A stretch of DNA of 25,959 nt from positions 1 to 25,959 of the forward strand of contig DEBD01000024.1 in NCBI GenBank assembly GCA_002348385.1, in the 5' to 3' direction. Position 1 is the first letter of the stretch. Each line of letters opens with the position of its first letter. This DNA comes from Gammaproteobacteria bacterium UBA2965. GTDB lineage: Bacteria > Pseudomonadota > Gammaproteobacteria > Pseudomonadales > Azotimanducaceae. Shown piece after piece: positions 16,633 to 25,655 of the stretch. The position numbers were made by a program, and so were the translations under genes. The notes below the pieces were generated by a model. It saw only the letters and a list, made by a program, of their open reading frames with translations. It had not been told where the DNA came from and made no database searches.

Positions 16633-16661
16633 ATTATAGGCCCACGGCAGGGGTTGTGTTC
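16633..16661 (-). promoter_or_regulatory. Putative promoter of the O-antigen-ligase-like gene
   Basis: A perfect TATAAT at 16638-16633 (minus) is followed about 22 bases past the expected transcription start by the GTG at 16604. The -35 position, 17 bases upstream, reads GAACAC and is poor, so an activator or a read-through transcript from the tRNA may contribute. Confidence 0.4.
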
Positions 16662-16686
16662 TCCCTGACCGGTCTTTCGGGTTGGT

Positions 16687-17047
16687 TGGTGGGCCCACCA
16701 GGACTCGAACCTGGGACCAATGGATTCACGTATTCTCGGCATTTCTACCGAGCGCGGACTATCTCACCACCCTCGCCCACCGCTGCGCGGCTGCACTAGG
16801 GTGCGGGACGCTCTAGCCTGTTATTAAGGAAGCTCGGGTGCGCGTCGCACGCGTACGCCATTCCCCAGGTAGTCTCTGCACCTTCCCGCGGTGTACCGCG
16901 GGCTGGGCTCAGGATTGCCATCGCCGTGCCGCCGCAACGACCGCACGCGTTAAGGTTTCCCTGAATTCATCCCGTTCATCTTTGTTCTTTCGAACAAAGC
17001 GCACCAATCGATGAGTCCACTGCTCTAACCAACTGAGCTATAGGCCC
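16687..17047 (-). tRNA. tRNA-Ile(CAU), split by a group I intron
   Basis: Exon 1 is 17047-17011 and exon 2 is 16726-16687. Joined, they make a perfect 77-nt cloverleaf. The acceptor stem GGGCCTA/TGGGCCC pairs fully (one U-G), the D arm is GCTC...GAGC, the anticodon stem GTGGA/TCCAT encloses loop CTCATAA, the T arm is CCAGG/CCTGG with TTCGAGT, the discriminator is A and CCA is encoded. The CAU anticodon could mean Met or lysidine-modified Ile. I call Ile because the gene lies directly downstream of rpoD, as ileX does near rpoD in E. coli and as a similar tRNA does in Pseudomonas, and the G-rich acceptor resembles tRNA-Ile2. The TilS target C34 is the fourth-last base of exon 1... more exactly, exon 1 ends with the anticodon C34-A35-U36. 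Confidence 0.93.
16727..17010 (-). ncRNA. Group I intron (self-splicing ribozyme, likely IC3) in the tRNA anticodon loop
   Basis: 284 nt inserted between tRNA positions 36 and 37. All four conserved core elements are present in order: P (AATTCAGGGAAACC, 16967-16954), Q (GGCAATCCTGAGCC, 16919-16906), R (GTGCAGAGACTA, ending 16870) and S (GATAGTCC, 16763-16756). P4 pairs TTCAGG with CCTGAG; P7 pairs GACTA (16874-16870) with TAGTC (16761-16757). P1 is exon CAU plus intron C pairing with GGUG (17005-17002), putting the U-G wobble at the 5' splice site. P10 is intron GAUU (17009-17006) with exon AAUC (16726-16723). P2 is an 8-bp hairpin with a GAAA loop (16999-16980), P6 a 7-bp hairpin (16902-16885), P9 a hairpin (16752-16735). 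The last base is G (16727). No open frame for a homing endonuclease fits inside. I could not resolve P3 by eye. Confidence 0.93.
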
Positions 17048-17096
17048 TGCGCGGCGCAGTCTACTCCTACGCCGCACACGGCAACAAGGGCAACCG

Positions 17097-18932
<1,836 letters not shown>

Positions 18933-18954
18933 GACACCTCGATTTTGGTGAGAG

Positions 18955-18988
18955 AAAAGGCAACTATCCTGACAGAAAGTCGCCTTTT
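18955..18988 (-). terminator. Leader hairpin between the rpoD promoter and rpoD (attenuator-like)
   Basis: An 11-bp stem, AAAAGGCGACT (18988-18978) with AGTTGCCTTTT (18965-18955) including one G-U pair, closes a 12-nt loop. A run of four U follows in the arm on the minus strand; the plus strand would give five. It lies in the leader downstream of the rpoD promoter and 23 bases before the start codon. It could terminate part of the transcription or act in mRNA processing; termination is not demonstrated. Confidence 0.5.
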
Positions 18989-19041
18989 TGCTTCATTACC
19001 GTCCCCGGAACCTGGCTAATTAGCCCCGAGCAAAACGGCTC

Positions 19042-19070
19042 ATTATAGCGAGCTAATTGGGGTCTCTCAA
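19042..19070 (-). promoter_or_regulatory. Sigma-70 promoter of rpoD
   Basis: On the minus strand TTGAGA (19070-19065), a 17-base spacer and a perfect TATAAT (19047-19042). It sits in the 198-base gap between dnaG and rpoD, giving rpoD expression independent of the upstream operon. A 10-bp palindrome GCTAATTAGC (19015-19024) lies just downstream of the predicted start site. Confidence 0.75.
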
Positions 19071-19130
19071 AGCAATTGCTAGTGCTGGCATCTCGATTGC
19101 GCAAATCAGGCCACCACCCCCTCTTCGGCA

Positions 19131-20849
19131 CTATTCCCCTGAGCCCCTTCCCTGCCGGCGATCCCAGTATTTGCGCAGGTTGTCCGCGGTGGGTTGTTCC
19201 TTCAGATCGGCCAAAAGCGCCCGGCGATCGGCGGTCTCCCGCTGCGCCAGATACCGCACGGCTCCATCTTGAAATTCAGCCCGCTGGGCATCGTCGGACA
19301 AACCAGACGCGCGCTGGGCGAGCTGGCGCAGCTGACTTTCCAGCTCATGGCCCATCCAGCGGCCCACCAGCTCCGCCGTGTCGCACTCCGGATTGGCGAC
19401 GATATAGCCCACCAGATCCTCGAGCACGCCGCTGCCCGCTCCCAACGCGTCCCGCACGTCCTCAGCAAGATCCAGCACCAACTGCGGACGCTGCAACGTC
19501 GATGCCACCAGCCGGCGCGTCAGCGGCGGCAACCTGGTCGGCTTGGACGGGCGTGACGCACTCGACGCCGGTCGCCTGCCGCCCGACTGGGGTTGGAATC
19601 CAGTGAGGGTGTGCAGGCGGTTGTGCATGAGCTGCTTGAGAATTCCCTCGGGCACCTTTTCGATCTGGGGCAAAAGCAGGGTGGCCAGCCTCGCCTGGTC
19701 GTCCAGGCTGTTCAGATCCAGATCCGCCGACAAGCGCGAGAACATGTACTCGATGGCCGGTTGCGCCGCAGCCAGCCGCCCCAGAAACCCCTGCTCGCCT
19801 TCTTTACGCACGATGGAATCCGGATCCTCCCCTTCCGGGAGAAACATGAACTTCAGTTGGCGGCCATCGCGCAACTCGGACAGCCCCTGTTCCAACGCCC
19901 GCCAGGCTGCCTGACGCCCGGCGGCGTCACCATCGAAACAGCAGATTACTTCCGGCGCGTAGCGATATAACTTCTGAAAGTGATCCGCCGTAGGCGACGT
20001 GCCCAGAGTTGCCACCGCGTTGGTGATTCCGGCTTGCGCCAGGGCCACCACATCCATGTAACCTTCCACCAGCACCAGCCGCTCCAGGCTACGGTTCGCC
20101 TTTCTCGCTTCGAACAGGCCGTAGACCTCCCGGCCTTTATGGAATACCGGTGTCTCGGGACTGTTGAGATATTTCGGACCCTGCTCTTTGCCCAGCACAC
20201 GCCCGCCAAATCCGATGATGCGACCACGCGTGTCCCGGATGGGAAAAGTGATTCTGCCCCGAAAACGATCGTACACGCGGCCAGCATCGGAACGGGTGAG
20301 AACGCCGGCCTCCAGAAGATCCTTTTCCCCGGCCCGGGGCATGGTCTCACTGAGCGCCTGCTGCAGCGCATGCCACTCATCAGGCGCGTAGCCGATGCCG
20401 AAGTCGCGGGCTACCAGCCCGGTAAGGCCGCGGTCCTTGAGGTAGCTAACCGCAGCCGCAGAGTTCTTCAGAGCACCGCGAAAGAAACGATCGGTGGCTT
20501 CGAGCACGTCATACAGGTCGGTGCGGTCGGGCGCCGGGCGCGATCCGCGCTCCCGAGGCACCTCCACTCCCACCAGCTTGGCCAACCACTCCACGGCCTC
20601 GACGAAGTCCATCCCGTCGTGTTCCATGAGAAAGGTCAGCGGCGTGCCGTTCGCGCCACAACCGAAGCAGTGATAGAACTGCTTGTCCTGACTCACCGTA
20701 AACGACGGCGTCTTCTCATTGTGGAAAGGGCACAGAGCCTGGTGGTCTTTACCGGCTTTTTTCAGCGTAATTCGCGAACCCACCACCTCGACGATATCGA
20801 CCCGGGCCAACAGATCGTTGATGAACGATTGGGGAATTCGACCAGCCAT
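19131..20849 (-). CDS. dnaG: DNA primase
   Basis: Makes RNA primers at the replication fork with the DnaB helicase. 572 residues. The N-terminal CHC2 zinc finger has Cys40, His43, Cys61 and Cys64 (ALCPFHNEKTPSF and HCFGCG). The catalytic core includes RFRGRITFPIRDTRGRIIGF (195-214) and the TOPRIM domain with VEGYMDV (Glu262) and CFDGDAAG (Asp306, Asp308). The C-terminal ~150 residues are the divergent helicase-binding domain, as usual. ATG 20849 gives the standard N-terminus AGRIPQSFINDLL; no good ribosome binding site is seen. It follows manC by 54 bases and so depends on an unusual upstream neighbour. Confidence 0.98.
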   Translation of the reverse strand: MAGRIPQSFINDLLARVDIVEVVGSRITLKKAGKDHQALCPFHNEKTPSFTVSQDKQFYHCFGCGANGTPLTFLMEHDGMDFVEAVEWLAKLVGVEVPRERGSRPAPDRTDLYDVLEATDRFFRGALKNSAAAVSYLKDRGLTGLVARDFGIGYAPDEWHALQQALSETMPRAGEKDLLEAGVLTRSDAGRVYDRFRGRITFPIRDTRGRIIGFGGRVLGKEQGPKYLNSPETPVFHKGREVYGLFEARKANRSLERLVLVEGYMDVVALAQAGITNAVATLGTSPTADHFQKLYRYAPEVICCFDGDAAGRQAAWRALEQGLSELRDGRQLKFMFLPEGEDPDSIVRKEGEQGFLGRLAAAQPAIEYMFSRLSADLDLNSLDDQARLATLLLPQIEKVPEGILKQLMHNRLHTLTGFQPQSGGRRPASSASRPSKPTRLPPLTRRLVASTLQRPQLVLDLAEDVRDALGAGSGVLEDLVGYIVANPECDTAELVGRWMGHELESQLRQLAQRASGLSDDAQRAEFQDGAVRYLAQRETADRRALLADLKEQPTADNLRKYWDRRQGRGSGE

Positions 20850-20903
20850 TTGAGACGCAGATTAGCAACGATTGCCGCACGAGTCTCTCATGTGGCGCGA
20901 AAG

Positions 20904-22322
20904 TCAGCGTCCGTATTGGTCCTCAAAGCGAACGATGTCGTCTTCGCCCAGGTAGCCGCCCACCTGTACTTCGACCAACTCCATGTCCATCTTGCCCGGG
21001 TTGCGCAGTCGGTGGGTCACACCCAGCGGAATGTAGGTGCTCTCGTTCTCTCCCAGGGTGAAGGTCTCCTCCCCGCGGGTGACCTCAGCCGTGCCTTTCA
21101 CCACGATCCAATGCTCGGCACGGTGATGGTGCATCTGCAGCGACAGCACCTCGCCGGCTTTCACCCTGATACGCTTTACCTGATAGCGCTCTCCCGCACC
21201 CACCGATTCGTAGCTACCCCAGGGTCGGAACACCTCTCGGTGGCTGAGATACTCCCCACGGCCATCTGCCTTGAGCTGATCGACAAGCCGGCGCACGTCC
21301 TGCACGCGATCCTTGGTAGCCACCAGCACCGCGTCCGCGGTTTCCACCACCACCAGATCGTCGACTCCGACCGTTCCCACCAGCCTCGTCTGGGCGTGCA
21401 CGTAGGAGTTTCTGGAATCCACGCTGACCACGTCACCAAAGCTGTGGTTTCCGTTGTCGTCTCTGGAAGACACTTGCCAGATCGCGCTCCAACTGCCTAC
21501 GTCGCTCCACTGGAAATCAGCGGGAACCACGCGTGCGCGATCGGTGCGCTCCATCACCGCATAGTCGATGGAGTCAGCGGGTGTTTCGAGAAACTCCGGA
21601 CCCGGCCGGAAGAAATCCAGATCTACACCGCCGCTGGCGTAGGCGGCAGCCACCTTGGCCGCCATAACCGGCGCCAGCCGTTCCAATTCGTCAAGATAGG
21701 TGCGCGCGCTCAACAGGAACATGCCGCTGTTCCACAGATAGTCGCCCGAGCGCACGTATTCTTCTGCGGTTTCCGGATCCGGCTTTTCCACGAACGAGCG
21801 TACGTCGCTCACCCCCGCCACAGCCTTAGCCTCGGCCGCCTGGATGTAACCGAGCCCCGAGTCCGCCCGGGTGGGACGAATACCGAACGTAACCAGTCCG
21901 CCCTGGTCGGCGGCGGCGGCCGCGCTAGCCACGGCAACCTTGAAACGATCCAGGCCGGTGACCAGGTGATCCGACGGCAGCACCAGCAGCAGCGGAGCCC
22001 CTTCTCCTTGCACCTCATCCAGCGCCGCATGTGCCGCCAGCGCGATGGCTGGCGCCGTGTTGCGGCCCTCAGGCTCCAGCATTATGCGCTGCCAGTCGAA
22101 GCGAAGCGCGCGGCACTGCTCGGCAACCATGAAGCGGTGCTCTTCATTGCACACGATGATGGGCGCCTGGCCGGTCACACTGCGTGCCCGTTCCAGGGTG
22201 TCCTGCAGTAAGGAATGTTCGCCCAGCAGGGCGTGAAACTGCTTGGGAAACAGATCCCTAGAAAGCGGCCACAGCCTACTACCGGTACCGCCCGCGAGAA
22301 TGACGGGAATGACTGCGTTCAC
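20904..22322 (-). CDS. manC: Mannose-1-phosphate guanylyltransferase / mannose-6-phosphate isomerase
   Basis: Bifunctional enzyme making GDP-mannose from mannose-1-phosphate and GTP, and interconverting fructose-6-P and mannose-6-P. 472 residues, full length for the type II ManC/AlgA/CpsB family. The N-terminal nucleotidyltransferase has GGTGSRLWPLSR (11-22), PKQF (26-29) and a FVEKPD motif. The C-terminal cupin isomerase domain has LQMHHHRAEHWIVVKGTAEV and the later TYIPLGVTHRLRNPG with the metal-binding His residues. Start is GTG 22322 with GGTGG six bases upstream. It lies between yqeY and dnaG on the same strand, an unusual insertion in a housekeeping operon, and supplies the substrate of gmd. 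Confidence 0.95.
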   Translation of the reverse strand: MNAVIPVILAGGTGSRLWPLSRDLFPKQFHALLGEHSLLQDTLERARSVTGQAPIIVCNEEHRFMVAEQCRALRFDWQRIMLEPEGRNTAPAIALAAHAALDEVQGEGAPLLLVLPSDHLVTGLDRFKVAVASAAAAADQGGLVTFGIRPTRADSGLGYIQAAEAKAVAGVSDVRSFVEKPDPETAEEYVRSGDYLWNSGMFLLSARTYLDELERLAPVMAAKVAAAYASGGVDLDFFRPGPEFLETPADSIDYAVMERTDRARVVPADFQWSDVGSWSAIWQVSSRDDNGNHSFGDVVSVDSRNSYVHAQTRLVGTVGVDDLVVVETADAVLVATKDRVQDVRRLVDQLKADGRGEYLSHREVFRPWGSYESVGAGERYQVKRIRVKAGEVLSLQMHHHRAEHWIVVKGTAEVTRGEETFTLGENESTYIPLGVTHRLRNPGKMDMELVEVQVGGYLGEDDIVRFEDQYGR

Positions 22323-22398
22323 GATTGACCACCGAAGAAGAAAACCGGAGGGAAGACTATCAGAACCATCGGCGTACGCCGCGAAGGAGTTTGTAAAT

Positions 22399-22851
22399 CT
22401 ATGCGTTTAGTAACGCTTTAACCCTGGCGCTAACAGCGCCCATGTCGGCTTTGCCTTTGAGGGGCTCACGCAATTTGCCCATTACCTTGCCCATATCCTT
22501 GGGCGAACTGGCGCCAGTCTCGGCGATCGCCTGCGCGATAGCGGCTTCCAGCGCTTCGGCGGACAACGGCTCAGGCATGAAGTCGCCGATGACGTCGATT
22601 TCAAACTGTTCCTTTTCCGCCAGGTCCATGCGGTTGGCGTCGGTAAATTGCTGTAAAGAATCTTTTCTTTGTTTGAGCATGCGGTTAAGCACATCCACCA
22701 CCTGCTCGTCAGTGAGTGCATCCACGCGCTCGTCCACCTCGACGCGCTTGATTTCCGCCCCCACCAGGCGCAGGGCTGCCACACGCGCTTTGTCGCGCGC
22801 TTTCATGGCGACCTTGGTCGCATCGGCAATGGCTTGTTTCAACTGGGACAC
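22399..22851 (-). CDS. yqeY: GatB/YqeY domain protein
   Basis: 150 residues of the YqeY family, which resembles the tail domain of the GatB amidotransferase subunit; its cellular job is not settled, although tRNA-related roles are suspected. Seen: the helical N-terminal part (LKQAIADATKVAMKARDKAR), ALRLVGAEIKRVEVDE, the VVDVLNRMLKQRKDSLQQF helix and the C-terminal KDMGKVMGKLREPLKGKADMG, a hallmark of the family. I use GTG 22851, which gives the usual length and start (SQLK); a longer frame to 22884 would overlap less conserved sequence. It follows rpsU by 46 bases, the standard gammaproteobacterial order. Confidence 0.93.
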   Translation of the reverse strand: MSQLKQAIADATKVAMKARDKARVAALRLVGAEIKRVEVDERVDALTDEQVVDVLNRMLKQRKDSLQQFTDANRMDLAEKEQFEIDVIGDFMPEPLSAEALEAAIAQAIAETGASSPKDMGKVMGKLREPLKGKADMGAVSARVKALLNA

Positions 22852-22897
22852 GGTATGCAGCGCCCTCGGAGCGGGCCCACCCAAACGGGCGTGTGCC

Positions 22898-23113
22898 CTA
22901 GTACGACTTCTCGAACCGGCGGGACTCGCGCTGAAGCTTTTTCAGGTGGCGCTTCACGGCAGCGGCCGCTTTGCGCTTGCGCACTGCAGTGGGCTTTTCG
23001 TAGAACTCGCGCCTACGCACCTCGGAAAGCACGCCGGCTTTCTCACATGATCGCTTAAAGCGACGCAAGGCCACGTCGAAGGGCTCGTTCTCTTTTACCT
23101 TTACGCTTGGCAT
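22898..23113 (-). CDS. rpsU: 30S ribosomal protein S21
   Basis: 71 residues, the normal length. The sequence MPSVKVKENEPFDVALRRFK, the SCEKAGVLSEVRRREFYEKP stretch and the basic C-terminal AVRKRKAAAAVKRHLKK are diagnostic. S21 binds near the 3' end of 16S rRNA in initiation. It heads the operon running through yqeY, manC and dnaG to rpoD, with a promoter at 23152-23179. Confidence 0.98.
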   Translation of the reverse strand: MPSVKVKENEPFDVALRRFKRSCEKAGVLSEVRRREFYEKPTAVRKRKAAAAVKRHLKKLQRESRRFEKSY

Positions 23114-23151
23114 CTGCTCTGCTCGATCCTCTCGAGACGAAAAGGGCGCGA

Positions 23152-23179
23152 ATTTTACTGTAGTTGCCGCTCAATGCAA
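23152..23179 (-). promoter_or_regulatory. Putative promoter of the rpsU operon
   Basis: On the minus strand TTGCAT (23179-23174) and TAAAAT (23157-23152) are 16 bases apart; TAAAAT matches the -10 consensus at five of six positions. It lies about 40 bases before the rpsU ATG in the 109-base divergent gap with tsaD. Confidence 0.5.
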
Positions 23180-23182
23180 AAT
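23154..23182 (+). promoter_or_regulatory. Possible promoter of tsaD-folB
   Basis: TTTACT (23154-23159) and CAAAAT (23177-23182) are 17 bases apart, four of six matches each. It overlaps the minus-strand rpsU promoter almost completely. GGAAGG at about nine bases before ATG 23223 is the likely ribosome binding site. Weak call. Confidence 0.3.
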
Positions 23183-23222
23183 GCGCCGTTAGCAATCAAG
23201 TTCCCCCGGAAGGCAGTCTTTC

Positions 23223-24233
23223 ATGCTGGTGCTGGGCATCGAGTCCTCCTGTGACGAAACCGCCGTAGCGCTGTACGACCAGCGCCGCGGGCTGGTGGGT
23301 CACATCCTGCACAGCCAGGTCGCCGTGCACGCCAAGTACGGCGGCGTGGTACCCGAGTTGGCCTCGCGCGATCACATCCGCAAGGTGATCCCGCTCATCG
23401 GCGAGTTGCTGGAAGATACCGACACCAAGCTGTCGGATCTGGACGGCATCGCCTATACCGCCGGGCCGGGCCTGCTGGGGGCGCTCATGGTGGGAGCCGG
23501 GTTCGGCCGAACCCTGGCCTGGGCTCTGGGTGTTCCCGCCCTGGCCGTACACCACATGGAAGCCCACCTGCTGGCGCCGCTCATGGATCCGGCCCGGCGC
23601 CCGCCGTTGCCTTTCGTGGCGCTACTGGTATCCGGTGGCCACACTCAGCTCGTGCAGGTGGACGCGGTAGGCGCCTACACCCTGTTGGGAGAATCTCTGG
23701 ACGATGCCGCCGGTGAGGCCTTCGACAAAGCCGCAAAAATGCTGGGGCTCGGCTATCCCGGGGGGCCAGCGGTAGCAGAGGCTGCGCAATCCGGCGACCC
23801 GGGGCGGTTTAGCTTTCCCAGGCCCATGACCAACCGCCCGGGTCTCGATTTCAGTTTCAGCGGGCTGAAGACGTTTACCTTGAACACCATCAGACAGCTC
23901 GAGCCGCTGGCCGAGCAGGACATCTGCGACGTGGCCCGCGCGTTCGAAGATGCGGTGGTAGACACCCTGTTCATCAAGTGCCGACGCGCGGTGGAGCAGA
24001 CGGGCATCCCCCACCTGGTCATGGCGGGCGGGGTCGCGGCCAACCAGGTGTTGCGCGCCAGCCTGGCCGAGCGCCTGGAGGCACAGACCTACTATCCTCC
24101 GCCGGCATTGTGCACAGACAACGGTGCCATGGTGGCCTACGCCGGCCTGTGCCGCCTGCAGGCGGGTGAAAGCGCACCGCTTTCCATCGACACCCGGGCG
24201 CGGTGGCCGCTGACGGAACTGACCCCGCCGTGA
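23223..24233 (+). CDS. tsaD: tRNA N6-threonylcarbamoyladenosine (t6A37) transferase subunit
   Basis: Transfers the threonylcarbamoyl group to A37 of ANN-decoding tRNAs, with TsaB and TsaE. 336 residues, the usual length. Motifs: GIESSCDETAVALYD (5-19), SQVAVHAKYGGVVPELASRDH (31-51, given in parts), the metal-binding His111 and His115 in HHMEAHLLAP, LLVSGGHTQLV, and CTDNGAMVAYAG near the C-terminus. Start ATG 23223 is consistent with the family N-terminus. The stop overlaps the folB start as GTGA. Position 37 of the nearby tRNA-Ile(CAU) is the first base of exon 2, so this enzyme would act on a base adjacent to the intron's splice site. Confidence 0.98.
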   Translation: MLVLGIESSCDETAVALYDQRRGLVGHILHSQVAVHAKYGGVVPELASRDHIRKVIPLIGELLEDTDTKLSDLDGIAYTAGPGLLGALMVGAGFGRTLAWALGVPALAVHHMEAHLLAPLMDPARRPPLPFVALLVSGGHTQLVQVDAVGAYTLLGESLDDAAGEAFDKAAKMLGLGYPGGPAVAEAAQSGDPGRFSFPRPMTNRPGLDFSFSGLKTFTLNTIRQLEPLAEQDICDVARAFEDAVVDTLFIKCRRAVEQTGIPHLVMAGGVAANQVLRASLAERLEAQTYYPPPALCTDNGAMVAYAGLCRLQAGESAPLSIDTRARWPLTELTPP

Positions 24234-24583
24234 CCACGCGGCCCGCCACCGTGATCGTCGATGCGCTTGAGATTAAGGCCATCGTCGGCATCCATCCCGA
24301 CGAGCGGGTAGCGGCCCAGAAGGTGGTCATCGATCTGGAACTGGATACCGATGTGGCGGCGCCGGCGGGCGCCCAGGCGCGGGTGGACTATGCCCTGGTG
24401 GCCGACGAGGTATCCCAGTTTGTCCGGCGCGAGCAATTTCTGCTGCTGGAAACCATGGCGGAAGCCATCGGCCAGCGCTTGTTCGAGCGATTCCCTATCG
24501 TTGCCGCGCGCATACGGGTAGCCAAGCCCGGGGCCCTACCGCATGCCAAAGCGTGCGCCGTCCGTATCAGCCGATCAGCCTGA
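24230..24583 (+). CDS. folB: Dihydroneopterin aldolase
   Basis: Folate pathway enzyme that cleaves 7,8-dihydroneopterin to 6-hydroxymethyl-dihydropterin and glycolaldehyde. 117 residues from GTG 24230. Visible family marks: DALEIKAIVGIHPDE (11-25) with the Glu that binds pterin, Tyr54 in VDYALV, FLLLETMAEAI (70-80) and the catalytic Lys99 in VAKPGALP. I chose GTG 24230 because it overlaps the tsaD stop (GTGA) and gives the typical length; GTG 24203 is possible. The stop at 24583 overlaps the convergent cca end by nine bases. Confidence 0.93.
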   Translation: MTTRPATVIVDALEIKAIVGIHPDERVAAQKVVIDLELDTDVAAPAGAQARVDYALVADEVSQFVRREQFLLLETMAEAIGQRLFERFPIVAARIRVAKPGALPHAKACAVRISRSA

Positions 24584-25639
24584 CGTCTGCGCCTTGCGCA
24601 GCAACGCAGCACGTCGCTGGTCCAGCGCGTCCCCCACCGAAGCGCCAGCGAGCCCACGCGGCAATGTGCCGGCGCGCACCTCGCTACCCATGCGGGCAAC
24701 CACCGTACCCAGCGGGCCCAGGTCCACGCCCGAACAGGCGCCCACCACCCGCAGCAGGCGGGCAGATTCATCCGGCAGGGCAAAGGCCCGCGTGGCATTG
24801 AAAGCCGCCACCACATCAGTGGCATCGGCAGCGCGCCAACCGGCCAATAGCGAACCGTAACGCGACACCTGCCGCAGTGCTTTGGAAAACGCGCTAGGCG
24901 CCTTCAGCCGCTCGGCCAGGTGCTTGGCCTGATCCGCGTTCACGAACCAACCCAGGGCGGCAAAACGCTCGACCGGATCGACCAAACCCGGCGGCAACGC
25001 CAGGTCCACGCCATCCAGCTCGGCAAACCAGGGTTGCAGCGACTCGGCGCTTCGCAAGACCCCGAAAAATGCCGTCGGCTCCGGCTCGCCCAACGCCCTG
25101 GCAAGCTCACCGAACACGCGCTCGGCAGACAGCGCACCCAGCTCGTCGCTGGCAGCCACTTCCTTCATCAAGGCCAGGGTCTCATCGGCCACCGCGAAGC
25201 CCGGCAGCTGGGAAACAAAGCGAGCCACGCGAAACACGCGCAGCGGATCTTCCCGGAAAGCCTCCGAGACATGCCGCAACAGTTTGCGTTCCAGATCTTG
25301 AGCACCTCCAAACGGATCGATGAGCGCCCCACTGCCGGATCTCGCCATGGCATTGACGGTGAGATCACGACGTTGCAGATCGTCTTCGAGGGTGACATCG
25401 GGCCCGGCGTGACACACGAAGCCAACGTGGCCAGGGCCGGTTTTGCGCTCCGTACGCGCCAAGGCATACTCTTCATGAGTTTCAGGATGCAAGAACACGG
25501 GAAAGTCCCGGCCTACCTGCCGGTAACCCAACGCGGCCATCTCTTCGGGCGAGCTGCCCACAACCACCCAATCGCGATCGCCAACACTACGACCGAGCAT
25601 CTCGTCCCGGACCGCACCACCCACCAAATAGGTTTCCAT
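24575..25639 (-). CDS. cca: CCA tRNA nucleotidyltransferase (no HD domain)
   Basis: Adds or repairs the 3' CCA of tRNAs. 354 residues. The class II head is intact: YLVGGAVRDEMLG (4-16), the catalytic DRDW (Asp21, Asp23), VGRDFPVFLHPETHEEYALA, LEDDLQRRDLTVNAMA and EDPLRVFRVARF. E. coli Cca is 412 residues and carries a C-terminal HD phosphohydrolase domain with an HDxGK motif; here the C-terminal part has no such motif, so the extra phosphatase/phosphodiesterase function is probably missing. Start is ATG 25639 without a clear ribosome binding site. It is convergent with folB (nine-base overlap). Confidence 0.95.
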   Translation of the reverse strand: METYLVGGAVRDEMLGRSVGDRDWVVVGSSPEEMAALGYRQVGRDFPVFLHPETHEEYALARTERKTGPGHVGFVCHAGPDVTLEDDLQRRDLTVNAMARSGSGALIDPFGGAQDLERKLLRHVSEAFREDPLRVFRVARFVSQLPGFAVADETLALMKEVAASDELGALSAERVFGELARALGEPEPTAFFGVLRSAESLQPWFAELDGVDLALPPGLVDPVERFAALGWFVNADQAKHLAERLKAPSAFSKALRQVSRYGSLLAGWRAADATDVVAAFNATRAFALPDESARLLRVVGACSGVDLGPLGTVVARMGSEVRAGTLPRGLAGASVGDALDQRRAALLRKAQTSG

Positions 25640-25655
25640 GCCGGGATTCTAGGCC

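Noticed and set aside
16605..16742. N-terminal extension of the O-antigen-ligase-like frame back to an ATG at 16742
   Set aside because: It would translate the end of the intron and the whole second tRNA exon; the hydrophobic protein begins only after 16604.
17048..17096. Possible separate promoter for the tRNA (TTGTTG-18-TAGACT)
   Set aside because: Poor match to consensus and too close to the tRNA 5' end; cotranscription with rpoD is as likely.
19980..22211. A very long plus-strand open frame (over 700 codons) opposite dnaG and manC
   Set aside because: It is antisense to two fully recognised genes; its translation is rich in His/Arg/Val and matches nothing. Long antisense frames are common at high G+C.
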